A DNA stretch of 64,000 nucleotides from Ilumatobacteraceae bacterium (GCA_024643255.1 JAHENF010000001.1:121301-185300), one strand, 5' to 3'. Shown: positions 27,469 to 36,494, counted from the first letter of the stretch. Program-made: numbers and translations. The notes: generated from the sequence alone by a model not told the origin.

Positions 27469-28988
27469 CCGATCAACTTCGCACCAGCCCGAACGACGAC
27501 TTCTTCGACCGCTTCGAGGCGCTCACGTTCGACGATGTCGTCGTGATCCCCGGGTACTCCGAGACCCTGCCCGACGAGGTCGACACCTCGGCGACCTTCG
27601 CCGCCGACATCGAACTCGCCGTGCCGCTGGTGTCGGCGGCGATGGACAAGGTCACCGAAGGTCGCATGGCCGTTGCCATGGCCCGCCACGGGGGCATCGG
27701 CGTCATCCACCGCAACATGTCGATCACCGACCAGGCTGCCGAGGTCCAGAAGGTCAAGCGCTCGCAGTCGGGGATGATCACCGACCCGGTCACTCTGCCG
27801 CCGACGGCGTTGCTGCACGAGGCCGAGGACCTGATGCACCGGTTCAAGTTCTCGGGTGTTCCGATCACCGATCCGAGCGGGCGTCTGGTCGGCATCCTGA
27901 CCAATCGCGACATCAGATTCTGCGAGGGATCCGACTTCGACCGGCCCGTCACCGAGTTCATGACCGCCGAGGGACTCGTCACTGCCGAGGTCGGCACGTC
28001 GCTCGACCAGGCCAAGGCCATCTTGCAGCAGCATCGCATCGAGAAACTCCCGCTGGTCGACGCCGACGGTCATCTCGCCGGGTTGATCACGGTCAAGGAC
28101 ATCCAGAAGCGCCTCGACTTCCCCAACGCCTCGCGCGACTCGCGGGGACGGCTGCGGGCCGCTGCCGCAGTCGGTGTTGGCGCTGACCTGGAAGAACGCG
28201 TCGAAGCGCTCCTCGCAATGGGCGTCGATGCCGTGTCGATCGACACCGCTCACGGGCACTCCGCCAACGTCGTCAAGGCGATCCAGCGGATCAAGGGTTC
28301 GTGGCCGGATCTGCCCGTCACCGCCGGCAACGTGGTCACCGCCGATGGCGTCGAGACGCTCGCCGCCGCGGGTGCCGATGCGATCAAGGTCGGCGTTGGG
28401 GCCGGGTCGATCTGCACCACCCGGGTGGTGTCGGGCGCCGGAATGCCGCAGCTCTCGGCCGTCTGGTTCACGGCGCAGCGGGCCCGTCAACTGGGCGTGC
28501 CGGTGATCGCCGACGGTGGCATCACCTTCTCCGGCGACATCGTGAAGGCGATCGTGGCAGGGGCGTCGACGGTCATGCTCGGCTCACTGTTGGCCGGAAC
28601 CGAGGAGAGCCCCGGCGAGATGGAACTGTTCGAGGGCCGCCGCTACAAGAGCTACCGCGGCATGGGTTCGATGGGAGCGATGACCGGCGACAGTCAGGAC
28701 CGTTATGCGACCGGTCAGTCCTCTGGCGGCAAGACCGCTGTCGGCGCCGGAAGCAACAAACTGGTTCCCGAGGGCATCGAGGGTCGGGTGCCCTACGCCG
28801 GCCCGTTGGGCGACGTCGCCTACCAACTCGTCGGCGGACTGCGCTCCGGCATGGGCTACGCCGGCGCGGCAACACTCGAATCGCTGCGCGGTGCCCACCT
28901 GATGCGCGTCACCACGGCGGGTCGCGAGGAGTCACACCCTCACGACGTCACGATCACCAAGGAAGCCCCGAACTACCAACGCTCCTGA
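27465..28988 (+). CDS. guaB: IMP dehydrogenase GuaB
   Basis: 507 residues from ATG 27465, preceded by a strong GGAGGT Shine-Dalgarno; the ORF-track start at 27429 is inside purN. Oxidises IMP to XMP, the first step to GMP. TIM barrel interrupted by a CBS pair (about residues 105-215: [44 protein letters not shown]). Catalytic Cys317 is in GAGSICTTR, followed by the flap [14 protein letters not shown] and [10 protein letters not shown]. Complete and canonical. Placement with the IMP pathway links de novo IMP to guanine nucleotides. Confidence 0.95.
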   Translation: MTDQLRTSPNDDFFDRFEALTFDDVVVIPGYSETLPDEVDTSATFAADIELAVPLVSAAMDKVTEGRMAVAMARHGGIGVIHRNMSITDQAAEVQKVKRSQSGMITDPVTLPPTALLHEAEDLMHRFKFSGVPITDPSGRLVGILTNRDIRFCEGSDFDRPVTEFMTAEGLVTAEVGTSLDQAKAILQQHRIEKLPLVDADGHLAGLITVKDIQKRLDFPNASRDSRGRLRAAAAVGVGADLEERVEALLAMGVDAVSIDTAHGHSANVVKAIQRIKGSWPDLPVTAGNVVTADGVETLAAAGADAIKVGVGAGSICTTRVVSGAGMPQLSAVWFTAQRARQLGVPVIADGGITFSGDIVKAIVAGASTVMLGSLLAGTEESPGEMELFEGRRYKSYRGMGSMGAMTGDSQDRYATGQSSGGKTAVGAGSNKLVPEGIEGRVPYAGPLGDVAYQLVGGLRSGMGYAGAATLESLRGAHLMRVTTAGREESHPHDVTITKEAPNYQRS

Positions 28989-29016
28989 GTGCACAGTCCC
29001 GCCCTCGAACCCAGAA

Positions 29017-29059
29017 CCCCAACCCCAAACCCCGACCCCAAACCCCAAACCCCAAACCC
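29017..29059 (+). repeat. Telomere-like CCCCAAA tract (G-quadruplex motif on minus strand)
   Basis: Six runs of CCCC plus a final CCC, separated by AA, AAA, GA, AAA, AAA and AAA. On the minus strand this is (GGGGTTT)n-like, satisfying the G3+N1-7 quadruplex rule. It lies between the convergent 3' ends of guaB and the VWA gene, just before a strong hairpin. Confidence 0.9.
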
Positions 29060-29071
29060 GAAAAATGGAGG

Positions 29072-29096
29072 GATCTGCCCGCTCAGCGGGCAGATC
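29072..29096. terminator. Bidirectional terminator between guaB and the VWA gene
   Basis: Perfect 12-bp inverted repeat GATCTGCCCGCT / AGCGGGCAGATC around one central base. Downstream on the plus strand comes AATTTT, and downstream on the minus strand CCATTTTT, so it can serve both convergent genes. Confidence 0.85.
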
Positions 29097-29132
29097 AGCC
29101 CGAATTTTGGGGTGGACGGGAGTGTGAGAGGC

Positions 29133-30572
29133 TCAGGCCAGCTTTTCGACGAATGATTCGAGCTGGCGCAGATTGCGGCACTCGTACACACCATCGGTGT
29201 GGGTGCCGTACTCCCCGACGATCGAGTCGCCGGTGTTCCAGTAGCTGCGCGGCTCGGGATTCAACCAGTAGACGTGGCGAGCCTTCTGGGCGATCTCCTT
29301 GACCACCCAGGCCTGACTGGCGTGGTAGTTGTTCCGGGCATCGCCCAGCAGCAGCACGGTCGACTTCGGGCCGATGTCCTTGCCGTAGCGCTCCCAGAAC
29401 ACCTCGAAGGCATGGCCGTAGTCGGAATGGCCATCGACCCACACGACGTCGGCTTCGGTGTTCACCCGGTGGATCGCCTCGGTGATGTCCTCGGTCGCCC
29501 GGAAATAGTCGGTGACCTCGTCGATGCCGTCGATGAAGACGAATGACCGGACCTTCGAGAACTGATTCTGGATGGCGTACACGAGCATCAAGGTGAAGCG
29601 CGCGAACGCGGCGACCGAACCGGAGATGTCGGCGATCACGACCAGTTCGGGCTTGGCGGGACGCGGATACTTGAACTTCGGCTCGGCGGGCACGCCGCCG
29701 TAGCTGAGCGAATGGCGCACCGTGTTGCGGAAGTCGAGCGGGCCCTTGCGGCCGTGGCGGCGCTTGCGGGCGAGCCGGGCGGCGAGCTTACGGGTCAGTG
29801 GATAGAGCGACTTCTTGAGCGCCACCATCTCGTCACGCGAGGCGTGCATGAACTCGACGTCCTCGGGCAACGGCTTGCGGAGTGTCTTGGCCATCGCCTC
29901 TGCGCCTCGGTCGGCGACCAGACGGCGGCGGATCTCGGCCTCGATCTCGCCCTTGAACTTCTCGATGCGATGCTCGAACTCCTCGCGTTCGAGGCGTTCC
30001 TCGAGCGACGTCAGGTCACCATCGGCCTCCTGGCGGGCCTGCTCCATCATCTTCTCGAGCATGCCGTCGAGGTCGAGGTTGCGCAGCGTTCGGTACAGGT
30101 AGTACGTGCCGCCGACCGGACGTCCCGGCTCCATTCCTGCAAAGCGCTGCACGGACTGCTTGGCCATCGCGCGCATCACGCCCTGGTCGCCGTTCATCAA
30201 CGCCGACATGAGCATCTGCGCGATCTCTTCCGGCGTCAGGCTGTCGAGCCCGCCCGCACCTCCGGAACCATCCTGCTTCTGCTGCTCCTGCAGCTCCCGC
30301 CACAGTTCATCGATGTCGGTGTCGTCGTCGCCGCCCTCGACCAACTTGTACTCGGGGCCGCGAAGGCTGAAGTAGACCTCGAACACCGTCTCGAAGCTGC
30401 GCCAGTGCGCGTGGTTCTTGATCAGCGTGGCGCCGAGCGCGTACTTGAAGGCCTCACGATCCTCGATCGGGATGTGCTGGACGGCCTCCATCGCGTCGAG
30501 GTTCTCCGTCAGGCTGACGGGCAACCCGGCGTTGCGCAGTTCGACGACGAAGCCGTTGAGGAGATCGAGCAT
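29133..30572 (-). CDS. VWA-domain (CoxE-like) protein
   Basis: 479 residues. The N-terminal part (FVVELRNAGLPVSLTENLDAMEAV) and middle coiled region (about 170-260, Glu/Arg-rich) match CoxE-like proteins. The C-terminal von Willebrand A domain starts near 305 with the MIDAS motif ADISGSVAAF and continues with VFIDGIDEVTDYF, HSDYGHAF and VLLLGDARNNY. These proteins pair with MoxR AAA+ ATPases as chaperones for metalloenzyme assembly (CoxDE for CO dehydrogenase is the model). The MoxR gene is 15 nt upstream. No CO dehydrogenase or other client lies in the window, so the client is unknown. Confidence 0.88.
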   Translation of the reverse strand: MLDLLNGFVVELRNAGLPVSLTENLDAMEAVQHIPIEDREAFKYALGATLIKNHAHWRSFETVFEVYFSLRGPEYKLVEGGDDDTDIDELWRELQEQQKQDGSGGAGGLDSLTPEEIAQMLMSALMNGDQGVMRAMAKQSVQRFAGMEPGRPVGGTYYLYRTLRNLDLDGMLEKMMEQARQEADGDLTSLEERLEREEFEHRIEKFKGEIEAEIRRRLVADRGAEAMAKTLRKPLPEDVEFMHASRDEMVALKKSLYPLTRKLAARLARKRRHGRKGPLDFRNTVRHSLSYGGVPAEPKFKYPRPAKPELVVIADISGSVAAFARFTLMLVYAIQNQFSKVRSFVFIDGIDEVTDYFRATEDITEAIHRVNTEADVVWVDGHSDYGHAFEVFWERYGKDIGPKSTVLLLGDARNNYHASQAWVVKEIAQKARHVYWLNPEPRSYWNTGDSIVGEYGTHTDGVYECRNLRQLESFVEKLA

Positions 30573-30587
30573 CAGACGGTCAGACGA

Positions 30588-31493
30588 TCACTCGTCGACG
30601 GAGAGTTCCTTCGCCGCCTTGGCGATGTCGGTCTGGTACTTGAGCAGCACGTTGAGCGTGTCCTTGGCGGTCTGCTCGTCGATGTTGTCGATGTTGAGCA
30701 GCATCAGCGTGCGGGCCCAGTCGAGCGTTTCGGACACACTCGGCGACTTCTTGAGGTCGAGCTGGCGGATCGAGCGAACGATGCGGGCGACCTGGTCGGC
30801 GAGGTGTTCGGTGATGTCCGGCACCTTCGCCAGCACGATCTCCTTCTCGCGTTCGAGTTGCGGATAGTCGACGTGCAGGTAGAGACAACGGCGCTTCAGG
30901 GCCTCGGAGAGCTCGCGGGTGTTGTTCGACGTGAGGAACACCAGCGGGATCTGTGTGGCCGTGATCGTGCCGAGCTCGGGGATCGACACCTGGTAGTCGG
31001 ACAGGATCTCGAGCAACAGCGCTTCGGTTTCGACCTCGACGCGGTCGACTTCGTCGATCAGGAGCACCACAGGATCCGTGGCGGTGATCGCTTCGAGCAG
31101 CGGGCGGGTGAGGAGGAACTCGTCGGAGAAGATGTCGTCCTTGATCTCCGTCCAGTCCTCGCCCTGCTCGCCGCGCTCGGTCTGGATACGCAGCAGCTGC
31201 TTCTTGTAGTTCCACTCGTAAAGGGCTTTGGACTCGTCCAGGCCCTCGTAGCACTGGAGCCGGATCAGTCGTGCGTCGGTGATCTCGGCGATCGACTTGG
31301 CAAGCTGGGTCTTGCCGGTGCCGGCAGGCCCCTCGACGAGAATCGGCTTCTGCAGTCGGTCGGCGAGGTACGCCACGCCGGCGATGCCGTCGTCAGCCAG
31401 GTAGTTCACGCCGCGCAGGGCGTCACGCACCGACTGCACGTTCTCGAAGCGGTGGGTGGTGCTTCCGGGCGCCCCGGCATCCGTCGTGGTCAT
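30588..31493 (-). CDS. MoxR-family AAA+ ATPase
   Basis: 301 residues from ATG 31493 (MTTTDAGAPG), decided by TAGCGT 8 nt upstream; the ORF track start is 30 codons too early. Walker A GPAGTGKTQLAKS, Walker B VVLLIDEVDR, sensor LVFLTSNNTREL, arginine finger in LKRRCLYLHVDYP, and a C-terminal lid with WARTLMLLNIDNIDEQ. Works as a hexameric ATPase with the downstream VWA protein, presumably remodelling or metallating a client enzyme. CoxD-like by size and partner. Confidence 0.9.
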   Translation of the reverse strand: MTTTDAGAPGSTTHRFENVQSVRDALRGVNYLADDGIAGVAYLADRLQKPILVEGPAGTGKTQLAKSIAEITDARLIRLQCYEGLDESKALYEWNYKKQLLRIQTERGEQGEDWTEIKDDIFSDEFLLTRPLLEAITATDPVVLLIDEVDRVEVETEALLLEILSDYQVSIPELGTITATQIPLVFLTSNNTRELSEALKRRCLYLHVDYPQLEREKEIVLAKVPDITEHLADQVARIVRSIRQLDLKKSPSVSETLDWARTLMLLNIDNIDEQTAKDTLNVLLKYQTDIAKAAKELSVDE

Positions 31494-31501
31494 GACAACG
31501 A

Positions 31502-31507
31502 ACGCTA
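31502..31507 (-). promoter_or_regulatory. -10 element TAGCGT, leaderless start of moxR-vwa operon
   Basis: TAGCGT on the minus strand ends 8 nt before ATG 31493. The divergent methyltransferase promoter lies 60 bp away. Confidence 0.6.
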
Positions 31508-31567
31508 CCCGGCGCCTTGACCCGTGGGTCAATTGGGATGCTGCGCCACGACCAGGCGGGCGCTGCG

Positions 31568-31573
31568 TAGGGT
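31568..31573 (+). promoter_or_regulatory. -10 element TAGGGT, leaderless methyltransferase gene
   Basis: TAGGGT ends 8 nt before ATG 31582. Confidence 0.6.
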
Positions 31574-31581
31574 TCGGACCC

Positions 31582-32322
31582 ATGTCCGGGACGTCGTTCG
31601 ATCAAGTCGCCGCGATCTACGACCAGACCCGCGGAGGCGAACGACGAGGCGACCACTTCGCCGATGCGCTCGCGCCGTGGATCGTCGGACCGACCGTGGT
31701 CGAGTTGGGCATCGGCACCGGTGTGATCGCCAAGGGATTGCAGCGTCACGGCATCGACGTCGTCGGATTCGATCTCAGCGACGCAATGATGCGCCAGGCC
31801 CTCGGGCGAGTCGGCTCGCGCGTCGTGGTCGCCGACGTCGACCGGCTCCCGCTCTCCGACGAGTGCGCCGACACCGCCTACTTCGTCTGGGTGCTGCAGC
31901 TGGTCGACGACCCGATCGCCACACTGGAGGAGGCGGCGCGGATCGTGCGTCCAGGAGGGCGGGTGATCGCGATCCTGTCGAACTCCGAATTCGACCCGGC
32001 GGACGAGATCGCGACGATCATCGACGGTCTGGCTCCCCTTCGCGCCGAGCGCCTCGGTCGGAACCAGATCGTGGAGGCGGACCTGAGCAGACTGTCGCTC
32101 GTTCACCATGGCTCGACGCCGTGGGACAGATTTCCGAGCACCGTCGCCGATGAGATCGACCACATCGAGAACCGCATCTACTCGTCGCTCTTCGACGTCG
32201 ACGACGCCACCTGGGCTGCCGTCGTCGAACCGGTCCTGACGCAACTCCGCGCGTTCTCCGACCCGGATCGGCCTCGCGAGCGTCGCAACCGTCATCCCCT
32301 CCTGGTCTGGACCGTCGACTGA
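31582..32322 (+). CDS. Class I SAM-dependent methyltransferase
   Basis: 246 residues from ATG 31582 (MSGTSFDQVAAIYDQTRGG). SAM motif I VVELGIGTGVIAKGL, acidic residue in VVGFDLSDAMM, motif II VADVDRLPLSDECADTAYFVWVLQLVDD and post-II IVRPGGRVIAIL. This matches Methyltransf_11 enzymes of the UbiE/small-molecule type. Substrate unknown. Monocistronic: followed by a hairpin and the murJ promoter. Confidence 0.85.
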   Translation: MSGTSFDQVAAIYDQTRGGERRGDHFADALAPWIVGPTVVELGIGTGVIAKGLQRHGIDVVGFDLSDAMMRQALGRVGSRVVVADVDRLPLSDECADTAYFVWVLQLVDDPIATLEEAARIVRPGGRVIAILSNSEFDPADEIATIIDGLAPLRAERLGRNQIVEADLSRLSLVHHGSTPWDRFPSTVADEIDHIENRIYSSLFDVDDATWAAVVEPVLTQLRAFSDPDRPRERRNRHPLLVWTVD

Positions 32323-32351
32323 TCGCGATCGGGGTCTGACCCCAATCGCGA
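32323..32351 (+). terminator. Hairpin after methyltransferase gene
   Basis: Arms TCGCGAT-C-GGGG and CCCC-A-ATCGCGA around a TCTGA loop, 11 pairs with one mismatch. There is no T-tract, so it may be a weak terminator or a dispersed palindrome with the GGGGTCTGACCCC core. Confidence 0.55.
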
Positions 32352-32383
32352 CGTGTGCACGGATCATGACGGCACCGCAGCAC

Positions 32384-32389
32384 TAGCGT
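32384..32389 (+). promoter_or_regulatory. -10 element TAGCGT, leaderless start of murJ
   Basis: TAGCGT ends 8 nt before ATG 32398, supporting that start over the ORF-track start at 32353. Confidence 0.6.
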
Positions 32390-32397
32390 CGGCTCGG

Positions 32398-33966
32398 ATG
32401 AGTGGGCTGCTGCGGAGCAACGTCGTCGTTGCCAGCGGCACGGCGCTGTCGAGGGTGACGGGTCTGCTCCGCCTGATCATCCTCGGGTACGTCCTCGGAC
32501 AGACCGCACTGTCGGACGCCTACCTGATCGCCAACGAGACCCCGAACATCGTCTACGAACTGCTGCTCGGCGGCCTCCTGTCGGCGACCCTCGTGCCGTT
32601 GTTCTCGACATTCGTGGAGACCGACGACGACGAAGCGACGAACGTCGTGCTCACCGTCTCGGTGATGCTGATGGCTGCGCTGACCGTCGTCGCGGTCATC
32701 GCCGCTCCCCTCATCTTCGGGCTCTACTCGGTCAACGTCGCCGACGGCGTCGACCCCGATCTCTACCGTTCGGTCGGGACCACGCTGGCGCGCATCTTCC
32801 TCATCCAGATCCTCTTCTACGGTCTGGTCGGGCTCGCGAACGCATTCCTCAACAGCCGGCGGCGGTTCTTCGCTGCAGCGTGGGCTCCGATCCTGCCGAA
32901 CCTGATCATCATCGCCTTCCTCCTCTCGCTGCCGAACCCGGGTTCGGGAAACTGGCAGCTGGAGGACGTGCTGTCGGACGATCGGCTCCGCTGGACGCTG
33001 GGCCTGGGCGCGACCGTCGGCATCGCGTCGATGGCCGCGGTACTGATCCCGGCGATGTTCTCGACCGGCTTCCGGTTCCGGCCCAGCTTCGACGTCCGCC
33101 ACCCTGCGGTGCGCAAGCTGTTGTCGCTGTCGTTCTGGACGATCGGCTTCGTCGTCGCCAATCAGATCGCGCTGCTCGTGGTGCGCAACCTCGCCGAGCC
33201 CGGATCGAGCGAGGCGAGCGCGTACATCAATGCGTTCACCTTCTTCGTGCTGCCCCACGGCCTGCTCGCGGTGTCGATCGCCACCACGTTCCAGCCCGAG
33301 ATGTCGCGATCGGTCGCGCGACGCGATCGTGCCGGCTTCGTCGACCAGGCCTCACTCGGACTGCGGATGACGGCGCTGTTCACGATCCCTGCGGGGGTCG
33401 GGATCTTCGTGTTGCGCCAGCCGATCATCGGCGCACTCCTCCAGCGCGGCGAGTTCAGCGCGGCCGACGCCGACGCTGCTCAACGGGCCCTTGCCGGCCT
33501 CGCACTCGGGTTGGGCGCGTTCTCGATCTACATGTTCGTCCTCCGCGGCTTCTACGCCCACAAGGACACCAAGACGCCATTCAAGATCAACCTGGTGGAG
33601 AACCTGATCAACATCGTGCTCGCGTTCGTCCTCGTCGACCGCTACGGGGTATTGGGACTCGGGCTCGCGTTCGCGCTCGCGTACATGATCTCGTCGGTGT
33701 GGGCGATGCAGGTGCTCAGCTACAAGGTCCCGGGGTTCTCCGTGCGCGCGATCCTGCTCAGCATCGGCCCGATGCTGCTGGCCGCGCTGCTGATGGCCGA
33801 GGCGGTGTGGCTGGTCACCCGACAGATCGGCGGCAATGCGGGTACCGATGCCATCGTGCGGCTCGTCGTCGGCGCTGTCGTCGGCGTCGCGGTGTATCTC
33901 GCGACGTTGTTCGCGCTCGGCGCCCCGGAGCTCGATGCCGTCCGTCGCCGTCTCCGCCCCACCTGA
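32398..33966 (+). CDS. murJ: Lipid II flippase MurJ (MviN family)
   Basis: 522 residues from ATG 32398. About 14 hydrophobic segments with the MurJ opening (SGTALSRVTGLLRLIILGYVLGQTALSDAYLIANETPNIVYELLLGGLLSATLVPLFS), LRGFYAHKDTKTPF in the middle and charged central-cavity residues. MOP superfamily transporter that flips lipid-linked peptidoglycan precursor. No C-terminal pseudokinase extension as in mycobacterial MviN. A pair of 52-bp hairpin repeats follows the stop. Confidence 0.92.
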   Translation: MSGLLRSNVVVASGTALSRVTGLLRLIILGYVLGQTALSDAYLIANETPNIVYELLLGGLLSATLVPLFSTFVETDDDEATNVVLTVSVMLMAALTVVAVIAAPLIFGLYSVNVADGVDPDLYRSVGTTLARIFLIQILFYGLVGLANAFLNSRRRFFAAAWAPILPNLIIIAFLLSLPNPGSGNWQLEDVLSDDRLRWTLGLGATVGIASMAAVLIPAMFSTGFRFRPSFDVRHPAVRKLLSLSFWTIGFVVANQIALLVVRNLAEPGSSEASAYINAFTFFVLPHGLLAVSIATTFQPEMSRSVARRDRAGFVDQASLGLRMTALFTIPAGVGIFVLRQPIIGALLQRGEFSAADADAAQRALAGLALGLGAFSIYMFVLRGFYAHKDTKTPFKINLVENLINIVLAFVLVDRYGVLGLGLAFALAYMISSVWAMQVLSYKVPGFSVRAILLSIGPMLLAALLMAEAVWLVTRQIGGNAGTDAIVRLVVGAVVGVAVYLATLFALGAPELDAVRRRLRPT

Positions 33967-33983
33967 CCGACCCCCGAAAACCC

Positions 33984-34035
33984 CGTTTGCGGCGCACTTC
34001 GGTTGGGGCGGGTCAACAGAATCTCGCCGCAAACG
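33984..34035. repeat. 52-bp palindrome-ended repeat, copy 1
   Basis: Perfect 11-bp terminal inverted repeats CGTTTGCGGCG / CGCCGCAAACG enclose 30 nt. The first 24 of these (CACTTCGGTTGGGGCGGG...) are identical to copy 2, and the last six differ. Sits between the convergent ends of murJ and proB. Confidence 0.92.
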
Positions 34036-34066
34036 CCTGGCGAGCACCGGAGGGTCGCCGAAATCC

Positions 34067-34118
34067 CGTTTGCGGCGCACTTCGGTTGGGGCGGGTCAAC
34101 ACATCCGCGCCGCAAACG
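34067..34118. repeat. 52-bp palindrome-ended repeat, copy 2
   Basis: Same 11-bp arms and same 52-bp length as copy 1, offset by exactly 83 bp in the same orientation. The spacer also shares short similarity upstream (CCGAAA) and downstream (CTGG) of the arms. The two copies look like a duplicated or MITE/REP-like element and could terminate both genes as hairpins. Confidence 0.92.
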
Positions 34119-34126
34119 CTGGAGTA

Positions 34127-35215
34127 TCAGGCGGGGAGGACGACGAGGTCGTCGCGGTGGACCACCTCGTGATTGACGCCGGCGGGCAGGTCGCCGGTCT
34201 GGCGGCCCACCACACCGCGCACGACCTCGGCATCGAGCGCGACCAGACCGCGCGCGAACGCCCTGCCGGACGGACCGGCGATGTCGACGGTGTCGCCCTC
34301 GGCGAAGTCGCCATCGACCGCGACGATCCCCGCCGGCAACAGGCTGTTGGGCCGGTCGGTCAACGCCCGCTCGGCACCCGCATCGACGTGCACGGTGCCG
34401 AGCACCTCGGCGGCGAACGCGATCCACAACTTGCGTGCCGGGAGCGTGCGATCGTGCGCCTCGAACGTGGTCCCCACCAGTTCGGCCGACACCGCACCGG
34501 CGAGCACATCGGGCCGCGACGCACGAGCGATCACACTGCGCATGCCCGACCACGACGCCATGCGCGCCGCGGTGAGCTTCGACGCCATCCCTCCACTCCC
34601 CCGGCCGCTGCCACCGCCGCCGGCGCGGATCGCGAGCAGCGGATCACCTCGACGCACGAGCGAGATCAGCGTCGCCGCCGGATCGCGCCGAGGGTCGGCC
34701 GTGTAGACACCGTCCATGTCGGTGAGCAGGACCAACACGTCGGCGCCGACGCTGTTGGCGACCAACGCGGCCAGTCGGTCGTTGTCGCCGTAGCGAAGTT
34801 CGTCGTTGGCGATCGCGTCGTTCTCGTTGACCACCGGCACACACCCGAGTTCGAGGAGCCGTTCGATCGTGCGGCGCGCGTGCAGATACTGCGTCCGGTC
34901 GACGAAGTCGTGCGGGTCGAGCAAGACCTGGGCGCCGACCAGGCCGTGGCGGGCGAACTGCTGGTTGTACGCCTCGACGAGGCGACTCTGACCAGCGGCC
35001 GAGATCGCCTGCAGCGTCGTCATGTCGGTGGGCCGAGTCGGCAGCCCGAGCGCAGCAACCCCAGCGGCGACGGCCCCCGACGACACCACGATGACCTCGT
35101 GGCCGTCGTTGCGGAGTGCGGCGACCTCGTCGGCCAGTTTGGCGAGCGCGACGAGGTCGATCGCTCCTGCCTCATCGGTGATCGACGCCGTGCCGATCTT
35201 CGCTACCACCCGCAT
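34127..35215 (-). CDS. proB: Glutamate 5-kinase ProB with PUA domain
   Basis: 362 residues from ATG 35215 (MRVVAKIGTASITD); the ORF-track extension belongs to obg sequence. Phosphorylates glutamate in the first proline step. Amino-acid-kinase motifs: VVAKIGTASI, VIVVSSGAVAAG, VVNENDAIANDELRYGDNDRLAALVA, LTDMDGVYTADPR, GGMASKLTAARMA. The C-terminal 75 residues are the PUA domain (AERALTDRPNSLLPAGIVAVDGDFAEGDTVDI). Lies 22 nt downstream of obg in the same operon. proA is not in the window. Confidence 0.93.
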   Translation of the reverse strand: MRVVAKIGTASITDEAGAIDLVALAKLADEVAALRNDGHEVIVVSSGAVAAGVAALGLPTRPTDMTTLQAISAAGQSRLVEAYNQQFARHGLVGAQVLLDPHDFVDRTQYLHARRTIERLLELGCVPVVNENDAIANDELRYGDNDRLAALVANSVGADVLVLLTDMDGVYTADPRRDPAATLISLVRRGDPLLAIRAGGGGSGRGSGGMASKLTAARMASWSGMRSVIARASRPDVLAGAVSAELVGTTFEAHDRTLPARKLWIAFAAEVLGTVHVDAGAERALTDRPNSLLPAGIVAVDGDFAEGDTVDIAGPSGRAFARGLVALDAEVVRGVVGRQTGDLPAGVNHEVVHRDDLVVLPA

Positions 35216-35237
35216 GGAACCACGATCTCCTGCGTGC

Positions 35238-36494
35238 CTAGAGATCCGGCGAGTACTCGAAGCTGAATTCACCGATCCAGATGACGTCGCCCTCGCGGGC
35301 ACCGGCCTTCGACAGCATCTTGGGCACACCCAGGCGTTCGAGGCGATAGTCGATGTACGACAGCGCCTCGGGCGTCGTGACGTCGTTCAGGGCCACCACG
35401 CGCTCGACATCACGGCCGAGGAGCCGGAACTCGCCGTCGGCGACCCGTTCCACCGCCGCGCCACTCGCCTCGGGACGCAACACGACGACGCCTTCTGCCC
35501 ACTCGATCGCCTGGCGGACGTCATGCACCTGTTGCGCGAGCCGACCGACCACCTCGGACACACCTTGGCGGGTCACCGACGACATGATCAGGCCGTCCCA
35601 GCCGAGCGCTTCGAGCTCGTCGGGCTGCACCACGTCGGCCTTGGTCCCGACGGTGACGCGTGGACGTTCGAGCAGCTCCGGACGGTAGGCGCCGAGCTCG
35701 TTGAGCAGGATTCGCTCCTGCTCCTGCGGGCTCACACCGTCCATCGACGCGAGGTCGAGCAGCAGACACAGAACACGCGCCCGCTCGATGTGCCGCAAGA
35801 ACTGATGACCGAGGCCCTTTCCCTCACTCGCGCCTTCGATGAGCCCGGGGATGTCGGCGACGACGAACTCGGTGTCGTCATCGACCCGCACCACGCCGAG
35901 ATTCGGCTCGAGCGTGGTGAACGGGTAGTTGGCGATCTTCGGCTTGGCGGCCGAGACGACGCTGATGAAGGTCGACTTGCCGGCGTTGGGGAAGCCGACG
36001 AGTGCCACGTCGGCCATCAACTTCAGTTCCAACCGCAGCCAGCGCTCCTCGCCGTGCTCGCCCTGCTCGGCGAAACTCGGTGCCCGACGCTTGTTCGAGA
36101 GGAACTTCGCGTTGCCGCGCCCACCTCGCCCACCGGCTGCTGCGAGCCAGCGGTCGCCGTGGTTGACCAGTTCGGCCAGGGTGTCGCCCGTGTACATGTC
36201 GAACACCACGGTGCCCATCGGCACGGTGATCTCCATCGACTCGCCGCGCCGGCCGTGCAGGTCCTTGCCCTTGCCGTGGACGCCGTTGTCCGCCCGCCGG
36301 TGCGGGTGGTCACGGAACGCCAGCAGCGACGAGACGTTGTGGTCGGCGACCAGCCAGATGTTGCCACCGTTGCCGCCGTCACCGCCGTTCGGTCCACCCA
36401 TCGCCTCGGGACCTTCACGACGGAAGCTGACGCAGCCCGCGCCGCCATCACCTCCGCGTACGTTCAGTTGGCACTCGTCGACGAAACCCGACAT
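35238..36494 (-). CDS. obg: GTPase Obg (CgtA)
   Basis: 418 residues from ATG 36494. Obg glycine-rich fold at the N-terminus (FVDECQLNVRGGDGGAGCVSFRREG, GGDGGNGGNIWLVAD, AAAGGRGGRGNAKF). G-domain with G1 GFPNAGKST, G2 NYPFTTLEPNLG, G3 ADIPGLIEGASEG, G4 GTKADVV and G5 SSVTRQG. A C-terminal OCT domain follows from about residue 340. Ribosome-associated essential GTPase of 50S maturation and growth control. rplU and rpmA, which normally precede obg, are missing; instead it starts at a leaderless promoter (TAGCCT, 7 nt) divergent from dgt. Confidence 0.94.
   Translation of the reverse strand: MSGFVDECQLNVRGGDGGAGCVSFRREGPEAMGGPNGGDGGNGGNIWLVADHNVSSLLAFRDHPHRRADNGVHGKGKDLHGRRGESMEITVPMGTVVFDMYTGDTLAELVNHGDRWLAAAGGRGGRGNAKFLSNKRRAPSFAEQGEHGEERWLRLELKLMADVALVGFPNAGKSTFISVVSAAKPKIANYPFTTLEPNLGVVRVDDDTEFVVADIPGLIEGASEGKGLGHQFLRHIERARVLCLLLDLASMDGVSPQEQERILLNELGAYRPELLERPRVTVGTKADVVQPDELEALGWDGLIMSSVTRQGVSEVVGRLAQQVHDVRQAIEWAEGVVVLRPEASGAAVERVADGEFRLLGRDVERVVALNDVTTPEALSYIDYRLERLGVPKMLSKAGAREGDVIWIGEFSFEYSPDL

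Noticed and set aside
29009-29065. Real telomere or eukaryotic contamination
   Set aside because: The tract is internal, between bacterial genes, and ends in a bacterial terminator.
29712-31520. 602-aa plus-strand ORF antisense to the VWA and MoxR genes
   Set aside because: No recognisable domain; the minus-strand genes have Walker and MIDAS motifs.
33984-34118. CRISPR array
   Set aside because: Only two units, palindromic ends enclosing conserved inner sequence, no spacers or cas genes.
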